A stretch of 64,000 nt of DNA from positions 310,001 to 374,000 of the forward strand of contig CAZICV010000003.1 of NCBI GenBank assembly GCA_964537925.1, in the 5' to 3' direction. Numbering within the stretch: the stretch's first letter is position 1; each line of letters begins with the position of its first letter. The position numbers and the translations under genes are program-made. Source of the stretch: SLDF01 sp964537925 (GTDB taxonomy: Bacteria > Bacteroidota > Bacteroidia > Chitinophagales > Saprospiraceae). Below the pieces are notes generated by a model. It worked only from the letters and a program-made list of their open reading frames with translations, made no database searches and had not been told where the DNA came from. Positions 9,396-18,717 of this stretch are shown here, one piece after another.

Positions 9396-11540
9396 ATGAG
9401 GCCTATAGACTTCAGCCAGAGAGCATTCGACACGGGTCTGCTCCGTGATATTGCTTCACGTACTGCCGGCAGGACCACGCACGAGCAGATCGCGCTCAGA
9501 TCGACCTACGACCGGTCAGACACGAACGACAGTGCCCATACGGGATACGTGTCCGGCATACCCCCTTTCCTGCGCGGCCCCTATGGCAGCATGTATGTCG
9601 TCCGTCCCTGGACCATCAGGCAATATGCGGGTTTTTCTACTGCAGAGGAAAGCAACGCCTTTTACAGGCGCAACCTGGCTGCCGGCCAGAAAGGACTCTC
9701 CGTAGCATTTGACCTGGCCACCCACCGGGGCTACGATTCCGATCACGAACGAGTGACGGGTGATGTCGGCAAAGCCGGGGTTGCCATCGACAGCGTGGAG
9801 GATATGAAGATCCTTTTCGACCAGATACCACTGCAGGACATCAGTGTATCCATGACTATGAACGGGGCGGTGATCCCCGTCATGGCGTTCTACATCGTAG
9901 CTGCCGAAGAGCAGGGAGTAGCCCCGGGGCAACTGAGCGGCACCATACAGAACGATATCCTCAAGGAGTTCATGGTGCGCAACACATATATCTACCCGCC
10001 TGCTCCTTCTATGCGGATCATCACGGATATATTCAGCTACGTATCTCGCCGCATGCCCAAGTTCAACTCCATCAGTATCAGCGGCTATCACATGCACGAA
10101 GCCGGTGCGCCTGCGGACCTGGAGCTGGCCTACACCCTGGCTGACGGGCTGGAATATGTGCGTGCGGGTATACGCGCCGGTCTGGCGATCGACGATTTTG
10201 CACCACGGCTCTCTTTCTTCTGGGGTATCGGCATGAACTTTTTCATGGAGGTAGCCAAGATGCGCGCGGCGCGTGTACTGTGGGCCAAACTGATCAGGCG
10301 GTTTGACCCCAGAGAGGAAAAATCAATGGCGCTCAGGACCCACAGCCAGACCTCCGGCTGGAGCCTCACGGAACAGGATCCCTTCAACAATATAACGCGT
10401 ACGGCCGTAGAAGCCCTGGCCGCCATCTGCGGCGGTACCCAATCGCTGCACACCAACGCACTCGATGAAGCCATCGCCCTGCCGACAGACTTCTCGGCCA
10501 AGATCGCACGCGACACGCAGCTCTATATACAGCGGGAAACGGCCGTATGCAAGGCGATAGATCCCTTCGGAGGATCCTATTACCTAGAGTCACTCACTAC
10601 CGAACTGCTCACGAAAGCCTGGGCGCATATCCGGGAGATCGAAAACCTGGGCGGCATGGCCAGGGCCCTGGAGAGCAGCCTGCCCAAACTGAGGATAGAA
10701 GAAGCCGCAGCCCGGCGCCAGGCACGCATCGACAGCGGCCAGGATCATATCATCGGCGTCAACCTGTTCCGTGTAGAAGACAACCAGCGCTTCGAGATAC
10801 TGGAAGTAGACAATACAGCCGTACGTGAAGCGCAGATCAAACGACTGGCGCGTATCCGGGCCGAACGAGACGAAAACGCCGTCAGGCAGACGCTGGCAGA
10901 CATCAGCCGATGTGCAGCCGGAGAATCGGAGGGCAACCTGCTGGAGCTGGCCATAGCCGCAGCACGCGTAAGGGCGACACTCGGCGAAATATCCTCGGCG
11001 ATGGAACAGGCTTTTGGCAGGTATAAGGCTGCCAGCCAGATGGTCAGCGGCGTATATGCCAAAGAGATAGCTATGGACGATACATTTCAGAAAGCCCTGC
11101 GGATGTCTGACGAGTTTGCACAGAGGGAAGGCCGTCGCCCGCGTATTATGATCGCCAAACTGGGCCAGGACGGGCATGACCGCGGAGCTAAAGTGATAGC
11201 GACCAGCTTTGCCGACCTGGGATTCGACGTGGATATCGGCCCGCTCTTCCAGACACCGGCCGAAGCGGCCCGCCAAGCGATGGAAAACGATGTGCATATA
11301 CTGGGCGTATCTTCTCTCGCCGCCGGTCACAAGACACTGATACCGGAGACGATCGCAGCGCTGAAAGCCCTCGGGCGCGAAGATATCCTGGTCGTGGCCG
11401 GAGGAGTGATCCCGCAGCAGGACTATGATTTTCTATATGGCCAGGGAGTAACGGCGATCTTCGGACCGGGGACCGTGATCCCCCAGGCAGCCATGCGCAT
11501 ACTCGATATACTGATGCCGGGCAGCGAAGAAACCGTCTAA
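9396..11540 (+). CDS. methylmalonyl-CoA mutase large (catalytic) subunit
   Basis: 714 residues. The N-terminal TIM-barrel catalytic domain (about 1-550) includes GLSVAFDLATHRGYDSD, SVSMTMNGAVIPVMAFY and LRTHSQTSGWSLTEQDP, as in mutases that use CoA esters. The C-terminal cobalamin-binding domain has the DxHxxG motif at 592-597 (His594), with GVSSLAAGH and GGVIP downstream. It interconverts succinyl-CoA and methylmalonyl-CoA with adenosylcobalamin. In many Bacteroidota a small subunit gene lies directly upstream; here the upstream neighbour is mutS2, so any partner is elsewhere. Confidence 0.95.
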   Translation: MRPIDFSQRAFDTGLLRDIASRTAGRTTHEQIALRSTYDRSDTNDSAHTGYVSGIPPFLRGPYGSMYVVRPWTIRQYAGFSTAEESNAFYRRNLAAGQKGLSVAFDLATHRGYDSDHERVTGDVGKAGVAIDSVEDMKILFDQIPLQDISVSMTMNGAVIPVMAFYIVAAEEQGVAPGQLSGTIQNDILKEFMVRNTYIYPPAPSMRIITDIFSYVSRRMPKFNSISISGYHMHEAGAPADLELAYTLADGLEYVRAGIRAGLAIDDFAPRLSFFWGIGMNFFMEVAKMRAARVLWAKLIRRFDPREEKSMALRTHSQTSGWSLTEQDPFNNITRTAVEALAAICGGTQSLHTNALDEAIALPTDFSAKIARDTQLYIQRETAVCKAIDPFGGSYYLESLTTELLTKAWAHIREIENLGGMARALESSLPKLRIEEAAARRQARIDSGQDHIIGVNLFRVEDNQRFEILEVDNTAVREAQIKRLARIRAERDENAVRQTLADISRCAAGESEGNLLELAIAAARVRATLGEISSAMEQAFGRYKAASQMVSGVYAKEIAMDDTFQKALRMSDEFAQREGRRPRIMIAKLGQDGHDRGAKVIATSFADLGFDVDIGPLFQTPAEAARQAMENDVHILGVSSLAAGHKTLIPETIAALKALGREDILVVAGGVIPQQDYDFLYGQGVTAIFGPGTVIPQAAMRILDILMPGSEETV

Positions 11541-11586
11541 GTGGCAGCCTGCTAACCGCTTAAGACCATTTTACAACATAACTTTC

Positions 11587-11594
11587 TATATTTG
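11587..11594 (+). promoter_or_regulatory. Bacteroidota-type -7 element before the glucan phosphorylase gene
   Basis: TATATTTG matches TAnnTTTG, 31 bases before the ATG at 11626. Confidence 0.5.
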
Positions 11595-11625
11595 CCGCCG
11601 TCTTCACCAATCGTACCTATCCGGC

Positions 11626-13287
11626 ATGACAGCCATATTACCCTCCAGGTTCCAGCCGCCATATACAGTCTCTCCCGCCTACCAGCAACCTGTCGCATAC
11701 TTCTGCATGGAGTACGCACTGGATCAGTCGCTGAAGATCTATTCGGGGGGATTGGGTTTTCTGGCCGGCTCACATATGCGCAGCGCTTATGAACTGAAGC
11801 AGAACATGATCGGCATAGGAATACTCTGGTCCTACGGGTACTATGACCAGGTGCGCAATGACGACAATACACTGCGGGCGCAATTCCGCAGGAAAAGCTA
11901 CAATTTCCTGCAGGACACTGGTATCCTGTTTTCCATTACGATACACAATGCACCGGTATGGGTACGGGCTTATTTCCTGCCGCCCGATTGCTTCCGGTCA
12001 GCGCCGCTCTTCCTCCTGACAACCGATATACCGGAAAATGACTTCCTGGCCAGGTCGACGACCTTCAAGCTCTATGACTCCAACGCAGCCGCCAAAATTG
12101 CGCAGTGCATGGTCCTGGGAATCGGCGGTTTCCGCCTGCTCGAAGAGCTGGGCTACGAGCCCGCGGTCTACCACCTGAACGAAGCGCATGCGCTCCCGGT
12201 GGCTTTCCAACTGTACCGGAAATACGGCAACCTGGAAGAAGTGAAACGGCACATGGTCTTCACTACACATACGCCCGAAGAAGCAGGCAATGAAAAGCAT
12301 CCGCTGGACATGCTGGACAATATGGGCTTTTTTGGCGGCTGCACGGCCGCTGAAGTACGCAGGATCACGGGGATCGACGGGGATATCTTCAATCACTCGC
12401 TGGCTGCACTGCGTATGAGCAAAAAGGCCAACGCCGTGTCAAAACTGCACGGCGATGTATCCCGCAGAATGTGGGAACGGTACGATTCGATCTGCCCGAT
12501 CATCCATATCACCAACACCCAAAACGCAGCCTACTGGGCCGACCCGGAAATGGAAGCAGCGCGCCTGGCACGCGACAAGAATATCGTTTTCGAACGCAAG
12601 AAGGTACTCAAACGCAGGCTGCTGGAAGAAGTAGCCGACCAGACCGGGAAGTGGTGGGATGAACATACACTCACCATTGTGTGGGCGCGCCGCTTTGCCG
12701 CCTACAAACGTCCCGACCTGATAGCCAGGGATATAGAAGACCTGGAAGCCCTGCTGAATGACCCGGCACGCCCGGTACAGATCGTATGGGCAGGCAAGCC
12801 CTACCCGACCGACCAGGGAGCTCTCGACCTCTTCAACCAGCTGGTGGAACTGAGCGCCGGCTACGACCGGCTGGCCGTACTGACCGGCTACGAACTCCGG
12901 CTCTCCAAGCTGCTCAAAGACGGCAGCGATATATGGCTCAATACACCGATCGTGACCAGGGAAGCTTCGGGTACCAGCGGTATGACTGCTGCTATGAACG
13001 GCGGTGTAAACCTGTCCACCGATGATGGCTGGATACGCGAGTTTGCGCGACATGGCAAAAACTGCTTCATAGCTCCTGCAGCACCGGCGGATCTCGGGCC
13101 AGGCGACCGGGACGAATACGACCGGTCAAACCTGCTGCGTATCCTGAGGGAAGAAATACTGCCCCTGTACTACAACAAGCCTGCACACTGGGCAGAAATA
13201 CAGCTGGCCGGCATGAACGATGTACATGATTACTTCGAATCTGCCAGGATGGCGGACGAGTACTACAGGTTCATGTATACGGCCTGA
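11626..13287 (+). CDS. short alpha-glucan phosphorylase-like protein (GT35 type)
   Basis: 553 residues, about the size of the short TIGR02094-like group. N-terminal YFCMEYALDQSLKIYSGGLGFLAGSH and central VYHLNEAHALPVAFQL match the glucan phosphorylase fold, as do KRPDLIARD and VWAGKPYPTD. Phosphorylases release glucose-1-phosphate from glycogen or maltodextrin with pyridoxal phosphate. In classical enzymes the motif after EASGT contains the lysine that holds PLP. Here it reads EASGTSGMTAAMNGG from residue 446, with Thr454 where Lys is expected. The fold is therefore clear but the reaction is uncertain. It has its own TAnnTTTG promoter. Confidence 0.85.
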   Translation: MTAILPSRFQPPYTVSPAYQQPVAYFCMEYALDQSLKIYSGGLGFLAGSHMRSAYELKQNMIGIGILWSYGYYDQVRNDDNTLRAQFRRKSYNFLQDTGILFSITIHNAPVWVRAYFLPPDCFRSAPLFLLTTDIPENDFLARSTTFKLYDSNAAAKIAQCMVLGIGGFRLLEELGYEPAVYHLNEAHALPVAFQLYRKYGNLEEVKRHMVFTTHTPEEAGNEKHPLDMLDNMGFFGGCTAAEVRRITGIDGDIFNHSLAALRMSKKANAVSKLHGDVSRRMWERYDSICPIIHITNTQNAAYWADPEMEAARLARDKNIVFERKKVLKRRLLEEVADQTGKWWDEHTLTIVWARRFAAYKRPDLIARDIEDLEALLNDPARPVQIVWAGKPYPTDQGALDLFNQLVELSAGYDRLAVLTGYELRLSKLLKDGSDIWLNTPIVTREASGTSGMTAAMNGGVNLSTDDGWIREFARHGKNCFIAPAAPADLGPGDRDEYDRSNLLRILREEILPLYYNKPAHWAEIQLAGMNDVHDYFESARMADEYYRFMYTA

Positions 13288-13414
13288 CAGGCAGCCGTTT
13301 GGACATATAAAAGACCTTGCAAGCTCCATTCGTCTATTTTAGACCCACTTCCATCGTCTTTGTAGCTGCCGTATGTTTTAATTCATGATTTTTGTTGACG
13401 TCAAACCAAGAGTC

Positions 13415-15913
13415 ATGAATAGTTTTTTCCGCAAGTTTTATCTCCTGATCGCACTAGCTGTGTTCACTGCTGTCTCCCCGGAGGGACTCTATGCGCAGTT
13501 CCCGCTCAATATGGGCGCCGGACAGCAGAAGATCACAGGAAGGATCAGCGGTACCGTGCTCGACTCAGTGTCCGGTACGCCGGTAGAGTTTGCGACGATC
13601 AGCATCAAACGTGCGGGAGCCAGCCAGGAACTCGGCGGGACGCTCACCGGTGCAGACGGCGGTTTCAGGCTGGATAACATGCAGACAGGCAAGTATGAGA
13701 TAAGTATCTCCTTCCTGGGCTATAAGGACCTGGTGCTGAAAGATGTGGAGACTACCGGTAAAAAGCCCGACCTCAACCTGGGCAAACTTCAGCTTGCTCC
13801 CAGCGAACTCATGCTGAAGGAAGTCGTCATCGAAGGCCAGAGCGCGCTTATCGAAAACAAAGTGGACAGGATGGTCTACAATGCGGAAAAAGACATCACC
13901 ATTGCAGGTGGCGACGCCAGCGATGTCCTCCGCAAAGTGCCCATGCTCAGTGTCGATCTTGACGGTAATCCATCGCTCAGGGGAAGCTCAAATGTACGTG
14001 TTCTCATCAACGGCAAGCCTTCCGGCGCTATGGCGGGTTCCGTATCGGACGCCCTGAAAATGATCCCGGCCGACGAGATCAAATCAATAGAGGTCATCAC
14101 CTCTCCTTCCGCCAAATACGATGCCGAAGGCACAGGCGGTATCATCAACATCATCACCAAGAAAAAAACAGCCGAAGGTATCAACGCTTCCTTAAACGGC
14201 GGTGTCAATACACGCAACGCCATGCTCTTTGGCAGCCTGGGTATGCGCAAAGGCAGGCTCGGCATCAATACCAGCCTGGGCGGCAATTATTTTATCCCGC
14301 AGGGAGGCTTCACGGAGTTTCGGCGCGAGGAGACCAAGCCTGCAGGCCTGGCCCTGCTCACCCAGGACGGGCAGTTCATCGGCGGCCGCAATACGTATAA
14401 TGCTTCCTTGTCGGCCGACTACGACATCAATGCCTATAACAACCTGTCTTCGTCTTTCCGGGTCAACTCGTTCGGGTTCACCGGCGACAACGAACTGGAT
14501 GTAGTCTTCATCGATCCGGAGATAGGGATCAACCAGGCTTACAGCCGCGACGCGGTCAACAAAGTGCAGTTTACCAACTTCGACTGGACGGTCGATTACC
14601 GCAAAACCTTCAAAAAACCGCAGCAGGAGTTTTCCGCATCGTCCCAGATCTCCAAAAGCAACTCGGTCAACCGCTATACGCTGCAACAATACGCCGAGAT
14701 GTTCCCGGATCTGGTGCTGGATGAGCGTTCCTTCAACGACGGGACCAATATCGAGTGGACGATGCAGGCGGACTACGTACATCCTTTCACGAAGTCGACT
14801 TACGAAGCGGGCGCCAAAGCGATACTGCGGGATATCGGCAGCGACTTCACCTATGAGTTGCGGGACCCTAATACAGGCGCCTATATCCCGGACGCCGGGC
14901 GTGGCAATGTCTTCGGCTATGGCCAGGATGTCTATTCGCTCTACAATACCTACAGCCACAAGCTCAGCCAGACGCTCGAGATCAAGGGTGGATTCCGCTG
15001 GGAACTGACGGATATATCGGGTACATTCACCAACGGCGAAGTACCGATCACCAACCGGTACAGCAACTATATCCCGAGCTTTACTATCTCCAAGGCTCTG
15101 AAGAATTTCCGCTCTGTCAAGCTGAATTATACCCGCCGTATCCAGCGGCCGAGCCTCTTCTTCCTGAACCCCTTTGTCAACGAGAGCGACCCGCGCAACA
15201 TCAGCCAGGGTAACCCCTATCTCGGTCCTGAAGAGTCGGACCTGGTAGAGGCTGGCTACAACGGCTTCTTCAAAAACACGGCATTCAATGTCAATCTCTA
15301 CTACCGCTATACCAAGGACGTGATACAGAGCTATATTATCATCCGGGAAGACGGAGTATCGGTCAACTCATTTGACAATATCGGGTACAACAGCAATATG
15401 GGGGTCAACCTCTTCGGGCAGATCCAGTTCTTCAATATCTGGACGGTACGCGGCTCAGTCAACGCTTTCTATGTAATCCAGAACGGTGTCATCGCCGGAG
15501 AGCGGCTCCAGAACAACAACTACCAGTACAACATCATGCTCAATACGACGCTGCAGCTCAAGGATGACTGGATCATAGAAGCTTTCGGCCTGTTCAACTC
15601 TCCCAGGGTCACACTCCAGGGTAGCAACCCGGCTTTCTCCATCTTCAACGTGGGCTTCAAAAAGCAGTTCTGGAACAAGAAAGCGAGCCTGGGGCTCAAC
15701 ATCACCAACCCGTTCACGCCCTACCTGAAGTTCAAGCAGGATCTCAGCGGCCCCGGCTTCTACCAGTATACGGTCAATGCCATACCGTTCCGCGCTGTCG
15801 GTATCAACTTCAGTTACCAGTTTGGCAAGATGGAGTTCCGCAACCCTATGCAGAGGCGCAAAGGTGTGAACAACGAAGACCTCAAACAGGGAGAAGGCAA
15901 TATGAACTTCTGA
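13415..15913 (+). CDS. outer-membrane beta-barrel protein, TonB-dependent receptor type
   Basis: 832 residues from the ATG at 13415, which gives a normal signal peptide (NSFFRKFYLLIALAV, cleavage near YAQ); an ATG at 13385 would add a non-signal extension. After the signal comes a carboxypeptidase-regulatory-like domain (about 45-130, GTVLDSVSGTPVEFATISI), a plug-like region (about 150-250, VLRKVPMLSVDLDGNPSLRG and GGIINIITKK), then a large barrel rich in alternating aromatics. It ends near INFSYQFGK. Such proteins sit in the outer membrane and take up large ligands or act in envelope functions. No SusD partner is beside it, so the ligand is unknown. Confidence 0.88.
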   Translation: MNSFFRKFYLLIALAVFTAVSPEGLYAQFPLNMGAGQQKITGRISGTVLDSVSGTPVEFATISIKRAGASQELGGTLTGADGGFRLDNMQTGKYEISISFLGYKDLVLKDVETTGKKPDLNLGKLQLAPSELMLKEVVIEGQSALIENKVDRMVYNAEKDITIAGGDASDVLRKVPMLSVDLDGNPSLRGSSNVRVLINGKPSGAMAGSVSDALKMIPADEIKSIEVITSPSAKYDAEGTGGIINIITKKKTAEGINASLNGGVNTRNAMLFGSLGMRKGRLGINTSLGGNYFIPQGGFTEFRREETKPAGLALLTQDGQFIGGRNTYNASLSADYDINAYNNLSSSFRVNSFGFTGDNELDVVFIDPEIGINQAYSRDAVNKVQFTNFDWTVDYRKTFKKPQQEFSASSQISKSNSVNRYTLQQYAEMFPDLVLDERSFNDGTNIEWTMQADYVHPFTKSTYEAGAKAILRDIGSDFTYELRDPNTGAYIPDAGRGNVFGYGQDVYSLYNTYSHKLSQTLEIKGGFRWELTDISGTFTNGEVPITNRYSNYIPSFTISKALKNFRSVKLNYTRRIQRPSLFFLNPFVNESDPRNISQGNPYLGPEESDLVEAGYNGFFKNTAFNVNLYYRYTKDVIQSYIIIREDGVSVNSFDNIGYNSNMGVNLFGQIQFFNIWTVRGSVNAFYVIQNGVIAGERLQNNNYQYNIMLNTTLQLKDDWIIEAFGLFNSPRVTLQGSNPAFSIFNVGFKKQFWNKKASLGLNITNPFTPYLKFKQDLSGPGFYQYTVNAIPFRAVGINFSYQFGKMEFRNPMQRRKGVNNEDLKQGEGNMNF

Positions 15914-15944
15914 CAATCAAGATCTTTTCATACGACCTCGATTC

Positions 15945-15983
15945 AGAGGGGACGGCTCAAAGGAGTTTGTCCCCTCTTTTTTT
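15945..15983 (+). terminator. Rho-independent terminator of the outer-membrane protein gene
   Basis: Arms AGAGGGGAC and GTCCCCTCT form a nine-pair stem, and a run of T follows at once. It lies 32 bases after the stop codon. Confidence 0.9.
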
Positions 15984-15993
15984 ACGGGAACCC

Positions 15994-16023
15994 TTGCGCG
16001 AAATGATCTGTTTGGTATATTTG
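15994..16023 (+). promoter_or_regulatory. Bacteroidota-type promoter of tRNA-Leu
   Basis: TTG at 15994-15996, a 19-base spacer and TATATTTG at 16016-16023 match the Bacteroidota -33/-7 consensus (TTG then TAnnTTTG). It lies 64 bases before the tRNA. Confidence 0.75.
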
Positions 16024-16087
16024 CATTCGGTTTTCGAAAAGGCCTGAATGCAGGCTGATACGAGGATCGGTAAAGGTTTATTTACAC

Positions 16088-16169
16088 ACCCATGTGGCGG
16101 AATTGGTAGACGCGCTAGTTTCAGGAGCTAGTGGCCTTGGCTGTGCTGGTTCGAGTCCAGTCGTGGGTA
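16088..16169 (+). tRNA. tRNA-Leu(CAG)
   Basis: Seven-pair acceptor stem (ACCCATG with CGTGGGT, one G-U), D-arm with GGCGGAATTGGTAGACG, anticodon arm CTAGT/GCTAG around loop TTCAGGA giving anticodon CAG, a long class II variable arm and the T-arm GGTTCGAGTCC. CCA is not encoded. Leucine tRNA genes are frequent integration targets, and the accessory region begins immediately downstream, so the 3' end is the likely attachment site. Confidence 0.95.
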
Positions 16170-16182
16170 CCCCGATCAAACA

Positions 16183-16231
16183 CAAACGCCTGATATTCAA
16201 TGCATTGTTGAGTATCGGGCGTTTGCTTTTT
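16183..16231 (+). terminator. terminator after tRNA-Leu
   Basis: CAAACGCC and GGCGTTTG pair at the base of a long stem (with GATA/TATC further in). The T-run CTTTTT follows. It begins 13 bases after the tRNA. Confidence 0.8.
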
Positions 16232-17059
16232 AATATTGTTACGCCAATTGTTACGCCGAGAACACTATCTCTATAAGCTTGAGGGATGCTTCCCACCTGA
16301 GTAGTGCCTCTAAGCCAGCTTATCTCTGTTGCGTTATTATAGCCTGACAAACAGCACTCTCAGGCTAACTTCAAAGAAGGCCTGCTAGAATATCCTGAAC
16401 CATCAATGCTCTCTCCTTATTCAGTGTCTTCATGTATGCCAAGATAGTAGGGATACCCTCTGGCACTAACCCTCCCGAGAACTTTTAGATCTCCACAAAC
16501 AACTCCTCTAGATAGACGGACTCCTGGGGCAGAGAGCTGCGGATATTACGTAGTACTGATCACGTATATCTACGCAGCAATTTACGTAGATATACGGTTG
16601 GGACTTGTTGACTGCACTCCTACTTTTAGCAAAAAGAAAAAGTGCATATGGAAGTTGAAAATCAGGACTTTGATTGCCGGTATTAACTGTACTCACAGCG
16701 TCTATGTTCTAATCACATATCATAACTCCCCTCGCGGAGCAGTGAAGCTGAAAGCGAGAAGCGACCAGTATCCAGCAACAGTTTTTGATAGCTGAGCCAG
16801 ACTCACATAGGAGCTTACCGTTAGCATAAATTACTTGGAACAATTACTCACCGTAAACTGGTAAGGCATGTTCCTAGACATATATGACACATGGCAGTTT
16901 CCACTCCAATTGCACAGTCAGCACAACGATAAGTGGGCAGAATTAGCTGCTTCCATCACCATTTCGTAGAAGATTGATCACTAGCCTTTTCATTTCCTAT
17001 CCATCGCAACTAAAGCAGATCCCTATAACGAATGACTACTCAACCACTCTGAATAAATA
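16232..17059. other. gene-free region after tRNA-Leu, with a perfect inverted repeat
   Basis: About 830 bases with no credible gene. The tandem GTTACGCC-AATT-GTTACGCC lies at its start. A perfect 12-bp inverted repeat sits at 16563-16574 and 16585-16596 (CGTATATCTACG, ten-base loop). Base composition is visibly more AT-rich than in the core genes. The region looks like the scar of past integrations at the tRNA, but no integrase remnant could be read with confidence. Confidence 0.6.
16563..16596. repeat. perfect 12-bp inverted repeat
   Basis: CGTATATCTACG at 16563-16574 and its exact reverse complement at 16585-16596, separated by ten bases. No T-run follows, so it is not a standard terminator. 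It may be a regulator or recombinase binding site. Confidence 0.7.
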
Positions 17060-18607
17060 ATGATCATGAAAAAACACTTATACAACACATTCTTTTCTCT
17101 TCCGAAAGCCTCCTTAATACTATTTCTTATCTCGCCGTGCTTGGCTATCGCCCAGATAAATTACGATTCCACGTTCAACAGGAATGCCCGATTTCTATAT
17201 GATGAGGCAGGCACAAATGAAACTTTTATCACTACGCTGACACAGCAAGATGGCAAAGTTCTAATCGTCGGGGAGACCGACTATGATCCAGATGAGGCAA
17301 ACAATTACCGGATTTTAGTCATCAGGCTAAATGATGATGGCACATATGATCACAGCTTCGGTCAGCAGGGTAAGGTATATATCGACACTCCAGATGCTAC
17401 CGACCGTGCCAATGGGGCTACACTGCAAACTGACGGAAAAATCTTGATTGTTGGCTATCAAGGCCTCTTTAAAGGAACTGTGTATCGGCTAAATATCAAC
17501 GGATCATTGGACCCTACTTTCGGTACGGGAGGTAAGGCTGTTATCAACCCGGAAAGTGTCTATGAATTCAGGAGCATCAAGATACAATCAGACGGGAAAA
17601 TAGTGGTCGCAGGATATGGCTTCATCAATTCAAGATTCTCCTATCTAATAGCTCGCTTTCTCAATAGTGGAGCACTAGATCCTTCCTTCAACTCTCAAGG
17701 ATACCATAAGTTCAGGACAAGCACATCAAACTTGGAAGAAGATTCAGGAGCAGGATATGGTTTAGATATTCATAACAATAAGATTATCTCCTGTGGTTAC
17801 AACGAAAGAGCAAAAGAGGAGGGAACTGTCGTTCGGCTGAATACAGACGGCACTCTGGATAACACTTTTGGCAATAGCGGCACCATGCAGTTAATCTTAG
17901 GTCAAGATCTGTTTCTCTATGATGTAGTAGTAAACAATGATGGTAAGATCATCTTGGGAGGCAGGTATGAATCTTCGAGCTCCCTACACAGAGCAATACT
18001 TATCAGGTTATTCCCAAACGGAAATATGGACGCTGCATTTGGCGAAGGCGGTTATAGATTGTACGGCAGTGGCTTCGGTGCTGGTAAAATATTCATGTAC
18101 CAAAATGAAAGAATACTTATAGGCGGTGGAAGCTACCTCGCTATGGTTAACTCAAGCGGTTCACTCCTCCAAGAGCTCTCGATTGATATCGGCAATAATG
18201 TCTTCTTCACTTACGCCACTGACATACATGTTGATCAAATGCAGGGCAAAATCTATATGACAGGAGCTTTCATACAAGATCTTTCTTCATGGCACTATGG
18301 TGGTTTTACAATTCGGATGAACCCTGATATGTCGACCTCTATACCTTGGGAAGACAGGACGGATATTATCCTCAAAGCCTATCCCAACCCTGTGGCAGAA
18401 ATCCTAACTATTGAAAATAGCTCCCGCTCTCTAATGGCAGATATCCAATTGGTTGATGACATGGGCAGAACAGTCATGAGCACCGCCGCAACAGGTTCTA
18501 CTGACAGTCAAATACAACTTAATTTAGCTCATCTGCCTCCGGGAATATATTACCTGAGTGTAATCGATCACATAGGATTCAAAACTATCCCGATAATAAA
18601 ACTCTGA
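17060..18607 (+). CDS. secreted delta-60 repeat protein with T9SS type A sorting domain
   Basis: 515 residues from ATG 17060; a second ATG at 17066 gives the more typical MKKHLYN signal start. After a signal peptide (cleavage near AIAQ) come five or more delta-60 repeats, seen as RLNxDGTLDxTFGxxG followed by QxDGKIxxxG, from about residue 80 to 340, which should build a beta-propeller-like unit. The last 80 residues (AYPNPVAEILTIEN... GIYYLSV) are a type IX secretion sorting domain, so the protein is exported across the outer membrane and cleaved. The function of the propeller is unknown. Lower GC than the core genes suggests acquisition. Confidence 0.85.
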   Translation: MIMKKHLYNTFFSLPKASLILFLISPCLAIAQINYDSTFNRNARFLYDEAGTNETFITTLTQQDGKVLIVGETDYDPDEANNYRILVIRLNDDGTYDHSFGQQGKVYIDTPDATDRANGATLQTDGKILIVGYQGLFKGTVYRLNINGSLDPTFGTGGKAVINPESVYEFRSIKIQSDGKIVVAGYGFINSRFSYLIARFLNSGALDPSFNSQGYHKFRTSTSNLEEDSGAGYGLDIHNNKIISCGYNERAKEEGTVVRLNTDGTLDNTFGNSGTMQLILGQDLFLYDVVVNNDGKIILGGRYESSSSLHRAILIRLFPNGNMDAAFGEGGYRLYGSGFGAGKIFMYQNERILIGGGSYLAMVNSSGSLLQELSIDIGNNVFFTYATDIHVDQMQGKIYMTGAFIQDLSSWHYGGFTIRMNPDMSTSIPWEDRTDIILKAYPNPVAEILTIENSSRSLMADIQLVDDMGRTVMSTAATGSTDSQIQLNLAHLPPGIYYLSVIDHIGFKTIPIIKL

Positions 18608-18717
18608 ATACACACAGAAGAGAAATTGACTCAAAGTATCTGTGCTAGTCCAGTTGCTATTAACTCCAACTCCAATGGCCATTGCCACTTCTAAATCAGG
18701 CTCCAAAAAAGTAAAAC

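Noticed and set aside
16078..16350. Leftward frame of 90 codons over tRNA-Leu and the region after it
   Set aside because: It runs through the tRNA and its terminator. A link to an old integrase end was considered but could not be supported.
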